Position numbers and translations under genes: made by a program
From: Zizania palustris
Lineage: Eukaryota; Streptophyta; Magnoliopsida; Poales; Poaceae
NCBI GenBank assembly: GCA_019279435.1
Contig: JAAALK010000284.1
Location: forward strand, 22,994,390 to 23,058,389
DNA length: 64,000 bases
Direction of reading: 5' to 3'
In this document: positions 43,804 through 54,459 of the stretch, in pieces
How positions within the stretch are numbered: the stretch's first letter is position 1
How the letters are laid out: each line of letters opens with the position of its first letter
Notes under the pieces: model-generated
What the model saw: the letters and a program-made list of their open reading frames with translations, nothing else
Told to the model about the DNA's origin: nothing
The model's database searches: none

Positions 43804-46800
43804 TTACAGGGGGAGGTTACAAGTGCCCAGCCAATTCCTTGCCTCCTCCTTGAGCTGAGGCGAGAACCGCTGAGACTGAGCAGAAAACACTGTGAGAAAA
43901 AGACCTAACCAGCCTCCGACTGCCGAGGGGGTGGATCTGAAGATGCTATTATTCCTAGTAATCCAAATGGCCCAAGCAGAAATCATCACAATCTCCATAA
44001 AGAAAGATTTGCCAAACCTCCTTCTAGCTGCCGAGAGTTTATCTTGGATCGTGGTCGAGGGCTGCCATTGAATGCCCAGCAGATACCAGCATTGGAGGCT
44101 GAAGGGGCACTCGAAAAAAAGATGGGACCTCGTTTCCTCCACCCCCGAATGGCAGAGACAGCAAGAAGTATCCTCATCCCAGGGCAGCATGTGCTTACGA
44201 CGGAGGATATTCCTAGTGTTAAGGCGGTCAACCAAGAGAAGCCAGAAAAAGACCTTGATCTTGCTGGAGCACTTGGACCGCCAGAGCCATTTAAAGGCGG
44301 AATGGGAATGCATGAACTTGAATTGGTAGCCGTAGAGAACTTTAGGATGATAAGTGGAAGAATGCCAAATGAAGGTCCACTTGTCAGGAACATCATCATG
44401 CAGGTTGATCGTTGACAACACCTGTTGAAGGAGGTTGAACTCAAGCAGGGCTTCCAAGGAGAGAGGGAGGAAGAAATTGTCAGCCGAACCCGTGGAGGAG
44501 AAGAAGAAGTGAACGGAACAGCCGGGGGCTCTGGCGAAGGAGAAAAGGCGAGGGAAAACAAGGCGGAAGGGAGGACCGCACCAGCCATCCTCCTAGAAGG
44601 AAATCGACCGACCACAGGAGACAGAGGGGGATGCGACGGCCCGCAGAAGGGGAGCCAGGCTAACAACATCCCGCCACCAGTAGGAAGCCCTGGGGTAGGG
44701 GAGGTGAGGGGGAAGAGGGGAAGAAGCAAGGTCCATGCGGATCAGGTTGACCTAGGGGGTGTCGTGGTGCAATAAGAATTTCCAGAAGTGTTTGAGAAGC
44801 AGGGCAGTATTCTGGGAGCGGAGGTCGATCACCCCCAGCCCACCTTTAAGCTTGGGCCTGCAAACTAAGTGCCAGGCGACCCTGGAGGAGGATCCAGCAT
44901 TAACAGAATTACCCTGCCAGAGGAAGTTGCGGCGAGCCTGATCAATCCGATGGATAACTTTGACAGGGATTTTGAGGGAGCACATGGTATAGGTAGGGAG
45001 GGCCGAGAGAACCGAGTTGACAATTTGGAGTCTCCCGGCCATGTTGAGCCAAGGAGAAAGAGAGGAGAGACGATTGGAAATATTGAGGAGGAGGAATCTG
45101 AAGTCAGAATCTTTGGGCTTGAGGGCCCCCAGGGGGAGGCCAAGGTACTGAAAAGGAAGGGAGCCCACTGGGCAACCGAAGGTGGCGGCCAGGAGATCAG
45201 TCCGATGCTCGGATAAGTTGATAGGGATGAGGGAAGATTTAGAAAGGTTAACCGAAAGACCAGTGGACTGGGAGAAGGAGTGCAGGAGGCCCCGGAGGAA
45301 GAAAAGGTTGCGCTGGTCAGCCCGAAGAAAGATAATGGTGTCATCAGCATACTGGGCGATAGGGAAATCCAGGTGATCAGGGTGGCACGGAGGGCCCTGG
45401 ATGATCCCAAGTCGGGCGGCCTTGTTAATGATGTGCTGGAGGAGGTCAGCAGCAAGAACAAACAGAAGGGGACAAAGGGGGTCCCCCTGGCGCACCCCAC
45501 GCCGGCAATGAAAGAATTTCTCGGGGCAGCCATTGAGAAGGACCGAGGAGAAGCCAGAGGAGAGGAAGAGCTTGATCCAAGAAATCCAGGAGCTGGGGAA
45601 GCCAAGATGCGTCATCATGAGGAGGATGGTCGAATGCTCAATGGTGTCAAAAGCTTTCTCGAAGTCAAGCTTCAGAATGATAGCCTCCTGTCTAGACCGC
45701 TTGCACCTATTAGTAAGCTCCAAGGCCCAGGCGATGCAGTCCTGGATAGTACGACCCTTGATGAACCCATATTGATTCTTGTGGATAAGAGTGGAGAAAA
45801 TGCCCTGAAGATGATTAGCAAGGGCTTTAGTGAAGATCTTGACACTGAAATTCATGAGGGAAATGGGCCGAAAGTCCCGAACGGAGGAAGCAGAGGCAGT
45901 TTTGGGGATGAGAGCGATAAAGGACCCGTTGATGGGGTGGACTTGGGCAGAGTGATTAGAGAGGGCAGAGGCTAAGTCCAGGAAGTCCTGGCGCACAATG
46001 TGCCTAGCGGGCTTTGAAAAAAGCCCCATTAAAACCGTCTGGGCCTGGGGCCTTATCCGGGAGAGCGGAGAGGACCACTGAATCAAGTTCGGAGGCCTCA
46101 AAGCCGGCCCCCAGGAAATCAAGGCCCGGGACCCTTGGAACAAGGCTGGCCAGATCAAAGTGCATAGGGGGGGCCGAGGAGGAGCCCATTTTAGACAGGA
46201 AGAAATCAAGGAAGGCCTCAGCCTTGTCCTGGGCGGAGGTGGCCCAAGAACCGTCCCCAAGCTGGATGGCGGGGATCGCATTACGGCGGTGCCTGATGGT
46301 GGCAGCAGAATGAAAGAATTTAGTGTTAGCATCGCCGAGCTTGGTCCAATGGAGGGTGAAGCGCTGCTTCCAATACTTATGGCGCATGGAGAAAAGAAAA
46401 GCCAGGTGGTTCCGGAGAATGGACCTGAACACGAATTCTGGCCCAGAAAGATGACGGAGCTCCTCACTTTTGTCCAGATATCCCAGGATGATAGAAGAAT
46501 TATGAATCCAACGCTCGAAACAACCCCATCGTCGATGCCAACGAGAGAGTGCCTTCTGAAGGGTCTTCAGCTTAGAGGCGATGCGAAGGGCGGGGTCAAG
46601 GGGAAAAGGCCCAGAGTTCCAACAAGAGTGGACAAGATCCAAGAAGCCGGGGAGCTTAAGCCAGAAATTTTCAAACCGGAAAATGGGGGAGCGGGGGATG
46701 GAAGAACCAATCTTGATTAAGCAGGGGCAATGATCAGAGCTAGAGTTAGGGAGAGCAGAGAAAGAGGTATTGGGGTAGGAGGAAGTCCAGTGGGGGGACG

Positions 46801-47422
46801 AAAGACACCAGTCAAGAAGGACTAGGATGGGGTTGCTTTGCCTGTTGCTCCAGGAATACCTTCTGTTCTGAAGGTGGATGTCCTGCAGGCCATGGGTACT
46901 AATGATGTTGTTGAAGGTGTCCATGAGATTACTGTTAAGACGTCCCCCATTCTTGTTATGAGGGAAACGGTAGAGATTGAAATCGCCAACAAACAACCAG
47001 TTGGACCTCGGGGGAATATCCAAAGAAAGAAACCAAGAGATGAAAGGGGCACGCTCAGCGTTCCGACACGGGCCGTAAATGTTAGAAAGGGACCAGGAGG
47101 CACCGTTAAGCACAGAGGTGAGGAAGACGGTAAGCTGGAAGGGAGAGGATGAGAGGGTGACCCTAGAGAAGATAGCACTATTCCAACCAATGAAGAGGCC
47201 CCCAGCCGAGCCCAGGGCCGGGGCAAAGGAAAACTGGTCAAGGCGTCTGGGACAGAAGGACCGCACCAAGGAGGGCGTGAAGGAGGGCATCTTGGTCTCC
47301 TGAAGACAAACAATATCCACCTAAGCCGAAGAGATGAGGTTGCGGACCGCCAGCCTCTTAGAACAGGAGTTGAGTCCCCGCACGTTCCAACTGACCACCT
47401 GCCAAATCCTATCGCGACCCAT
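43804..47422 (-). pseudogene. LINE ORF2 remnant: endonuclease, reverse transcriptase, zf-RVT domain
   Basis: ATG at 47422, reading MGRDRIWQVVSWNVRGLNSC. A TAG at 47321-47323 follows NLISSA; the frame then continues DIVCLQETK. APE endonuclease motifs are GASWSLSNIYGP, WLFVGDFNL and NSSSDHCPCLI. A frameshift in a T run at about 46017-46022 (GPDGFNGAFFKA) precedes RT. RT motifs are YGFIKGRTIQDCIAWALE, LDFEKAFDTIEH, GVRQGDPLCPLLF, catalytic QYADDTIIF and FQYLGLPLG. TAG stops replace Trp at 44752-44754 and again near 44592. The C-terminal zinc-type domain reads SCCLCHSGVEETRSHLFFEC, ending at 43804. Confidence 0.95.
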
Positions 47423-47703
47423 CCGAGGAAAGATTGAGCAAAGGGAAAGTGTCGGCCGTGGGCAAGGGACCACCAACCGAAGCAAGAAGGACAAAAACCG
47501 AAGCAGGAAGGACAAGGGGGCCAACGAGAGAACGAGAGAAGCGGGACAAACAAAAGCGGGTAAGCCCACCAGAGCAGGAAACGAGGCACAAAAGGTCGAT
47601 ACAGTCCTCCCAGGACCAAACACGACACGCAGGCCAGATAACAAAAGTACGATAGTCCGAGAACTTACAGCCCTCCCAGGGCAGCAAAAGGCACACAGGC
47701 CGC

Positions 47704-50641
47704 TTAGATAGAGCTGGTAGGAATGGCATTGTGAGAAGCTTGAGAAGCAAGAGGGACCTCCACCGGGGACGCCGTGGAGAAGCCGACAGCAGCGGGCGCG
47801 GAGGAGGCCGAGGCGGTGTCAGAGTCACTGGAGAGGACGGTGTTGGACATAGTGTTAGCGCAAAGGCCACAAAGACTGGTAGCAGAATGTTGGATTTGCT
47901 GAATGGATAAGTGAGGAAGGGGGGTGTCCAACCTTGATAGCTCGATAAACTCCTCGATGGTAGGCAGCGGCGAGAATCGACCCCGAGAGCGGTGTGAGGA
48001 AGGCTTGAACCCCCTGAGCCGGGCTCTGATCCTGGCGCTCCTACGCAGACCCTGAGCCGAGAGCGGGGGAGGCCGCACCGGTGAGGTCGCGGGAGGGGGA
48101 GCACGGGGTGCCCCGCCCCGCCCACGCCTGGAGTAGACGAGCCGGGCCGGGGGGCGCCCGGGGGAGGCCAGGGCCGAGGCCGACGGAGGACCAGTGGAGC
48201 GGGAGGCCGAGGCCCGCCCAGGGGATCCCACCGAGACCAGCTGAAGAGGGAGAACTGGGGAAGGGGGGCTGCTCCACCGCGGACTCCAGCGAGGGCACGG
48301 AGGACACGCCCGAGAGCTCCACGCTTTCCTGGGGCTCTTGGTCCGCCGGGTGATCCACCATCGGGACGTCTGGCAGCTCCTCAAACCCTTCCAGGTCATC
48401 GTCCAAGAAGGGTTCGCCTTCATCCATAGGGGCAACCTCGTCCTGCCCCGCCTGATCGCCCACGTGAGGTTGATTCGGAGGAGCCCACTGGTTGGCCAGA
48501 GGGCCAAACCTCTGAGCATCTGCCCATTGTTGGATCCACTCCGGTTCCCCAGGCTGGACGGGGCCCAGGAAAGGGTGGGGGTTCCCATTATCCAGCGGCG
48601 GCGGGTCCTCATCTCCAGGCCATTGGTCGGCAAGGTCTGATTGCAGCAGGTACACCGGGAAGGTCCAGGAACGACCCCCGCCATCCCGGTCGCTGCCATG
48701 CTTCAGGGTGATGCTTCTTGGGACGTCCAGGTCATCCTCGTAAAGCACCTTCACGAGGACGCGGCCGAGGCAAGGATCCGACTCGTGCCAGAAAAGCAAC
48801 TGACCGAAGGAGGTGACGACCTACTGGATGAAGTTCTGAGAATGAAAATCCAGCGGGTATCCCAGGAACATCACCCATCCGACGCGAGCGAATGGCGACA
48901 GCCTGCAGTTTGCCGCCTCGTTGTGCTTGACGAAGCGAACCAGGCGCCCGTTGACGAAGAAGGGCGGCGAGTTAACCAGAGAGTCCCGCTCAAACTCCGT
49001 CCCCAACTTGTAGATACCGACTCCCAGGGGGTAGAGGGAGTATCGGTCCACTTGGAGATGGAGTTCCACGCCGAGGTGGTGCCGGATGTCGATCAAGAGC
49101 CCCATCTTGGCCGCATGGGAGAGCGGGCCGTCGTGCTCCGCAATGGCGAAGCACTCATGGCGCTTGACGATCACCCCGGCGAGGGAGACCAGGTTCCATT
49201 GTCGACGGAGAGGGCCCCACCATCCCGGATCACTCCGCCATAGGGGAGGAAGGGGAGTGGGTTCAAAGGGAAGTTAGCCATGGGGCGGAGAGAGCGAGGA
49301 GAAGGAGGACTGAAAGCAATAGGGGAAACCGGCGGGGAGAGAGGAGGAGGGCTCTCGGGGGAGGGAACAAAAGGGACAAGAGGGAGGGTGAGCCCGGGCG
49401 CCTCAGTAACCGTGCCAGGCGGGAACGAGGAGGCAGGGGTGCACTCCAAGCGAGGCATGGAGACAGAAGCGGAACCGGCGGGACAGGAGGGGCGAGGCCT
49501 AGAGCCCGTCAGGCTGACGTGGGCAATTAATGCAAGGCGGCGAAAGGTGCAAGCCATAGGAAACCGACGGCCGCAACTGCGACGAAGCGCCAATCAGGAG
49601 ATCCGATTTCAGGCGCGAGAAGATATGCGCAGCCGGAATAGCACCCTGCCCACCCGACCGAGCGGGGATCCGCTGGGACCGGGAACCCAAGGACGGGGAG
49701 GAGCGGGGAGGGGGCGGCAGGCCCAGGAGCGAAGGGAGGCCACAGTTGAGTTTGAAAATGGCCCGCGGACCAAGAGGGGCCCTATTGGGACGAGCGCCGG
49801 AACGAGGAGAGGGGGGCAGGAAGCTTGCAGCGGAAGGAGTGCTAGCCGGAGCCGGAGGAGGGAGAGGGCACAGAAGGGAGCCAACCCTAAGGGCAGGAGG
49901 AGGCGAGGTAGGAGAGGGAGGTGAAGAAGGAGGAGGAAAGAACGAAAGAACACTGTTGAACGAAACCTTTTTGGCGGGAAAGGCGTGGCGACGAACCGAG
50001 GAGAGCAGGGCGGGACGAAGAGGAGGGAGGAAGCGAGGGGCGGGGGGCAGACTAGGATCGGGACAGGGGGGAGCGAGAGCTCCCCTGGGCCGACGACGGT
50101 GGGGCAAGGAACGAGTAGACGACGGACGCCGATGCGGCCGCGGGGGGCCCAGGGCGGCAGAGGGCAAAGGATGCCGGCGCGAGACAGGGATCCAGCTCGC
50201 ACGCTCCTTCTCCGACCACCGTCGAAGGTCCGAAGACCAACGAGGGCCACCATCATGCCAAAGGTGGAAGTAGACGTCGAACTGATCTGTGACGACCCGA
50301 CGCCGACGACAGACCTCAAAGCCAACGCGGTGAGAGGAGACAGAAAACCGGAAGTGCCTATCTTGAAGGAAAGCAACGTGAAAACCTGCCGGAGAACCAC
50401 CCAGACAGGCATGCAGGGCCATGCTGACCGAGGACTCCGAGAGGCGGAAGGTGAAACGACGAAAGACCGCCAACAGAAGGAAGGACCCAACCGGGGAGGA
50501 AGAGGGGTGATGAACCGGGGAGGCGAAGGAGTCCAGAACGAAACGCTGGAAGTCCCTGCCGGGGGAGAAATCCCAAGAGGCCACGAGCGAACGGAGGTCC
50601 AGATCGGACTCGAGTTCGACCAACTCAAGCCGAGGCCCCAT
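47704..50641 (-). pseudogene. LINE ORF1 remnant (RNA-binding/gag-like)
   Basis: The start is uncertain; ATG 50641 gives MGPRLELVELESDLDLRSLV. The conserved N-terminal domain contains SESSVSMALHACLGGSPAGF and FDVYFHLWHDGGPRWSSDL. A proline-rich middle switches frame between about 49540 and 49175. The second globular segment has FVNGRLVRFVKHNEAANCRL and VGWVMFLGYPLDFH, then a TAG at 48821-48823. Next are RVLVKVLYEDDLDVPRSITL, an acidic region and, after a frame change near 48150, the C-terminus LRRSARIRARLRGFKPSSHR to 47704. I saw no CCHC knuckle. These blocks match plant L1 ORF1 proteins as I know them. Confidence 0.8.
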
Positions 50642-50880
50642 CGGGGCGAGAACGGGAACGGGGCAGAGAGGGAGGGAGAGGCGAGGAAGAAGACGCACCC
50701 GGAGCGGGACCTAGCAGGAGGCCGGTCGGGGGAAGCCGGCGACGAGGGACGAGGGGCGGCCATCTGGAACCGCCGCTAGGGGAGACGCGAGCCGGAGGAG
50801 GGTGCCCGCCATCCTCGTGTCTCTCTCTCGAGGCATCTTCACTTCACTTCGTATTGTAACCCTCGCTTAGGTCTTGTTTC

Positions 50881-53455
50881 TGAAACAAGAACACAGGAGC
50901 AAGCAAAAGAAGGCAATGAGTTTGGTGTGAGATAACAAGAAATGATTAGCCTAAGTTTTCCTTAGAATTTGATTATTGTTATGTGAAGAATTTGATCTTG
51001 CTATTTTGCTCAAAGAGAGTTTATCTTCTAGTCTTCTATTTCATGTTTGGTATAACTTGAATTAAATACCATGTCAGGATCGTGATGCAATGGAATGTGC
51101 ACATTAGGGATAGAAGCAGTTGTTAGTTTTATATTTGATGAATCAGCCGATTATGTGAAGACCGATCAAGAGACAAAATTCCAAATTCACAGGATTTTTG
51201 AAGGTTTCAATTGCCCTTAAACTTCATTTGAGATCTATTATTGGGTATGCAATATTAAATATTACTTCCATTTTCCTGTCAACCAGACTTAAGCAGCTTC
51301 TTTATTTAAAGTGGACACAACCAAATCTTGTAGTTATTCATGGTCATTATTTGGATTCTTTGGTTTTTTTTCTTCAGACATTATCTAGATGCAGTTGTCA
51401 TTGTCAGTATTGTGAATAAGTTTTTTGAACTATTGATATCTCTCCCCGTCACAATTCATGTATATTTTCTTTGCTGCTACAAAATACCTAAGCAATATAT
51501 ATTTAGTACCCTGATGTTTTGAATACAAGGACAATATTGTTTGGTTGACAAATATTTCCTTGATCAATCATTTCATGCATTTTATTTCCCTTACTCGTTA
51601 CTTGTCAATCACTATTTTTAAGATATTTGATTATTGGTAGCATGTCATTTATTTACATTTTTGTTTGTTGTATCAGCGGGACCCCTTAAATAATTTTTGA
51701 CAAGCTAGGTTACAGGTTTGCTTGTCTTTCATTTGTATATCAAGAGCTGTTAATAAAGCACTTCTGCCACATATGAAGATATGTATTTGCCAATATTTTT
51801 CCACTTGATTTTCTATGTAGTTGCTTTGAGCTATATTTTAGTTGTATGACTATTTGAAATTCCTTTAATTGCTTTGAGCTAGATTTATATGTTTAATAAC
51901 TTTAAACACTAAAATATAATTTGTGTAAATAATATGTTTTTTTACGGGCATCCAATGGGAGCCTCGCCGTCTAGTATCATATATAGAGCTTCAATCTTGA
52001 TTTTCCATAAACAACAAGCAAGGATGGAGAGAGAAAAAACATCATGTCATACCATGCACAGTTTGAAAGTATACCGGGGAGAGGCGACAGTGGAAGAAGG
52101 CATCGGCGTAGAGACATGCGTGAGATTTCTGACCTGAAATAGAGCATGAGTATTAACTAGGGACAATGGTGAGTAATTACCTTGAAAATGATATTGTAGA
52201 ATATCTCTTTTACTACTGCTTTATTTTATACTATATAAGGGTCACCTCCACGAGTTCACTACTCTACAAAATGATAGAGCAGGGTGCAAAACGATAGAGT
52301 AAGAGTGTTTGGAAGGACTCCACAATACTCCATAGTGAAGTTTAGAGCTAGAGTCCATTACATTAGTTGTTCAGTAGAACTCCAGATCTTGAAATCTAGA
52401 TTAGAACTCTAGATCTATGTGTGATCTGGAGTAGGTTAAAAATGTTTGGTTAATCTGAGCTGTTCTGGAAATTGGCTTCAACTTTGAGGGGACGTGGTGA
52501 GGTAGTTCAGTGATATTTGTAGGTAATTGTATGAACCCCGCTTCACCATACTAATATATTTTTTTGAAGTGTTCAGAATCTATCAAACGTGTTTAGCTCA
52601 GCTTCAACTCATTCCAGTTCCATCGAGCAAAAAAAAATTGGAGCCATGGCCCTCCTATGCACCCTATACTGTTAGCTCCAATCACAACTGCCATGCCATC
52701 GTCGGCATCTTCGGCAGTTTTGCTATAAGTTGGGTTTTCATACGGCTCGAAAGTTCAGGTTGTGTCAGTAATTTTTGACTCCAGTTCAAAACAATTTTAG
52801 AGATAAATCTACCATTAAACTTGAATATCTAAGTTCATATGGCACGCAGCCCATTACTGGCAGCACGATGCGAAAGCATGCATGTTTTTAGGCCAGCGAG
52901 TCATATTCATATTTTTTGATACAACGGAAACGATCAAGAATGAACAGGGACAAAAAGAAATGCGGATAGAATGTAAAAATTAATGTAAATCAGAATTAAA
53001 AACACTTGATCCATATGAAAAAGCAAGACAAAACCAATAACAAAATATCAATACATGTTAATAAAAGATGTGTATATATCATAAAGTAAAAAAATAGATT
53101 TTATAAAAAGATTCAGTTATAATTAATATATATATATTAGTTTTAAGCAATAGTAATTAAATTTATATGTTCGATATTTTGCGAATAAACAATATATCAA
53201 AGTTTCCCATGAAGTTTAGCATAGCGGGCGTGTGGGGTTTGGCTACGCCATCCGGCGGTGGGCCGTGGGAGAATGAGAATGTTCCGGACTCTGACTCGTT
53301 TCAAAATCACAGGAGCACAGACGGCAGCAGGCCGAGCAGGCTGGTTTGGATAGCATGTGGAAACGAAAATTTTTTATTCGAAAATTACCGTTTCATTTTT
53401 CCTTTTCTGTTCCGAAATATCCCGTTTACCTGTAACTTCTCTCCGTTTTTTGCAG
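50881..53455. other. Unassigned DNA between the LINE and the helicase remnant
   Basis: No convincing gene. Two small exon-like segments occur near the LINE: 50881-50930 (open frame TRTQEQAKEGNEFG) and CAG|GATCGTGATGCAATGGAAT at 51077 onward, which reaches a stop at 51106-51108. The stretch 52200-52800 has GTGTTTGG-type sequence and CTCCA repeats like decayed MITEs, but I could not find ends. An AT microsatellite lies at about 53130-53146. Confidence 0.35.
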
Positions 53456-54029
53456 CAGCGCACCATGAGGCGCGCGCGGGCCGCGAGGGACCAGCTGGGC
53501 TCGCTCCTGAAAAAAAAAACGAGCATTTCTACTGATGTAACTCATGTCCAATGACACCTAAAATTGCAATGTAATCACCATCAGTAACTGTTTCTGGTGA
53601 TGCCAGCACAAGTCTAGATTTATCACGAGTTTCTAGCAAATTTTTTATCTAGCAGAACTTTTATCTGTATTGACTTTAAATGAGAACTCACTTATAGCTT
53701 TTCCTGTCAAATCTGAAAATTTTTGCTCGTTTTCCTGTCATAATTTATTTGATTATTACGGTACTTCGAGAAACAATAATCCAAAATGACAAAAAAGCGA
53801 AACCACATCTCAATGATAATAAATTATCAAATCTCTCTTTTGGTGTACCACGGGGACAGAGAAATTCATGAGGCAGGTGACGGAGTTCAAGCCGGAGTGG
53901 CTGGTGAAGATCGCGCCACACCAATACGAGCCACCCAAGATGAAAAAAGCAAATGCGCAAGCGCATAGTATAGCAGCCGAGGCTATCGTCGCAAAGCAGA
54001 GCCTGAATCTGAACAGTTTCTTCATGTAA
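53456..54029 (+). pseudogene. DEAH-box RNA helicase C-terminal remnant
   Basis: Two exon-like blocks resemble consecutive parts of the C-terminal (OB-fold) region of PRP2/DHX16-type spliceosomal DEAH-box helicases. Block one follows an acceptor-like TTTTTTGCAG and reads RTMRRARAARDQLGSLL (53462-53509); the family has a similar …RDQL..LLERVE segment there. Block two begins VYH at 53843 and, after a lost segment, reads MRQVTEFKPEWLVKIAP (53868-53918), where the family has YHELVLTTKEYMRQVTE…KPEWLVEIAP. It runs to TAA at 54027-54029. The helicase core was not found. The frame break after VYH and the A10 run at 53510 show decay. It may be a gene remnant or a captured fragment. Confidence 0.55.
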
Positions 54030-54190
54030 AGTGGAGCCTGAAACTGAACAGTTTCTTGTCCAGCCAAAAAAATGTCGAGCCAAAAACTGAACAGTTTCTT
54101 GTCCAGCCAAAAAATGTCGAGCCAAAAACTGAACAGTTTCTTGTCCAGCCAAAAAAAATGTCCAGCCAAAAACTGAACAGTTCCTTCAAC
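54009..54190. repeat. 42-44 bp tandem repeat downstream of CDKC
   Basis: GAACAGTTTCTT recurs at 54011, 54046, 54089 and 54131, and GAACAGTTCCTT at 54175, with the core AACTGAACAGTTTCTTGTCC followed by AGCCAAAAAATGTCGAGCC. Spacings are 35, 43, 42 and 44 bp. The first unit overlaps the end of the helicase remnant. Minus-strand translation gives repetitive FWLDKKLFSF frames without coding meaning. Confidence 0.9.
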
Positions 54191-54459
54191 AAGTAAAGTA
54201 CCATCAGGATTTGTAAACAGTTTCTATAATCAATTAACTCAGACAAAATTTAATAATGATTTGTTGCTTGCTCAGCCTGTGTATAACAATGTTTAGGTTC
54301 AAATCATGCTTTAGTAACAAAACTAACATTGCTAGAGTTCCTAGTCTGGTACAATGCTACATTCAGGCAACACGTGCTCTAACAAAAAGGTGAGGCCTAA
54401 CACATTATATGATGTTACCAAAATTAACATCAGTGTTGCTCAGATGGTATGGTAAAATA
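54191..54459 (-). other. Probable 3' UTR and flank of CDKC
   Basis: The stretch between the stop codon at 54460 and the tandem repeat has no other feature. The polyadenylation point cannot be fixed from sequence alone. Confidence 0.5.

Larger units (their letters stand above)
43703..50865 (-). mobile_element. Plant L1-type LINE, full length, mutated
   Basis: Minus-strand non-LTR element with 5' end at 50865, ORF1, ORF2 and a poly-A tail (T run at 43701-43709). A 15-bp target duplication GCTTAGGTCTTGTTT lies at 43688-43702 and 50866-50880. The 3' end has a perfect hairpin, GTAGGAG-AGG-CTCCTAC. Both ORFs are interrupted, so it cannot move by itself. Confidence 0.95.

Noticed and set aside
44425..50779. 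Many long plus-strand open frames across 44-50.8 kb (for example 45280-45975, 49280-49924, 49985-50779)
   Set aside because: They are antisense shadows of the GC-rich LINE ORF1 and ORF2. The minus-strand translations carry the endonuclease, RT and zf-RVT motifs.
53745..54246. Minus-strand frames with repeated FWLDKKLFSF, resembling a membrane protein
   Set aside because: They are translations of the 42-44 bp tandem repeat. The plus strand of the same region carries the helicase remnant.
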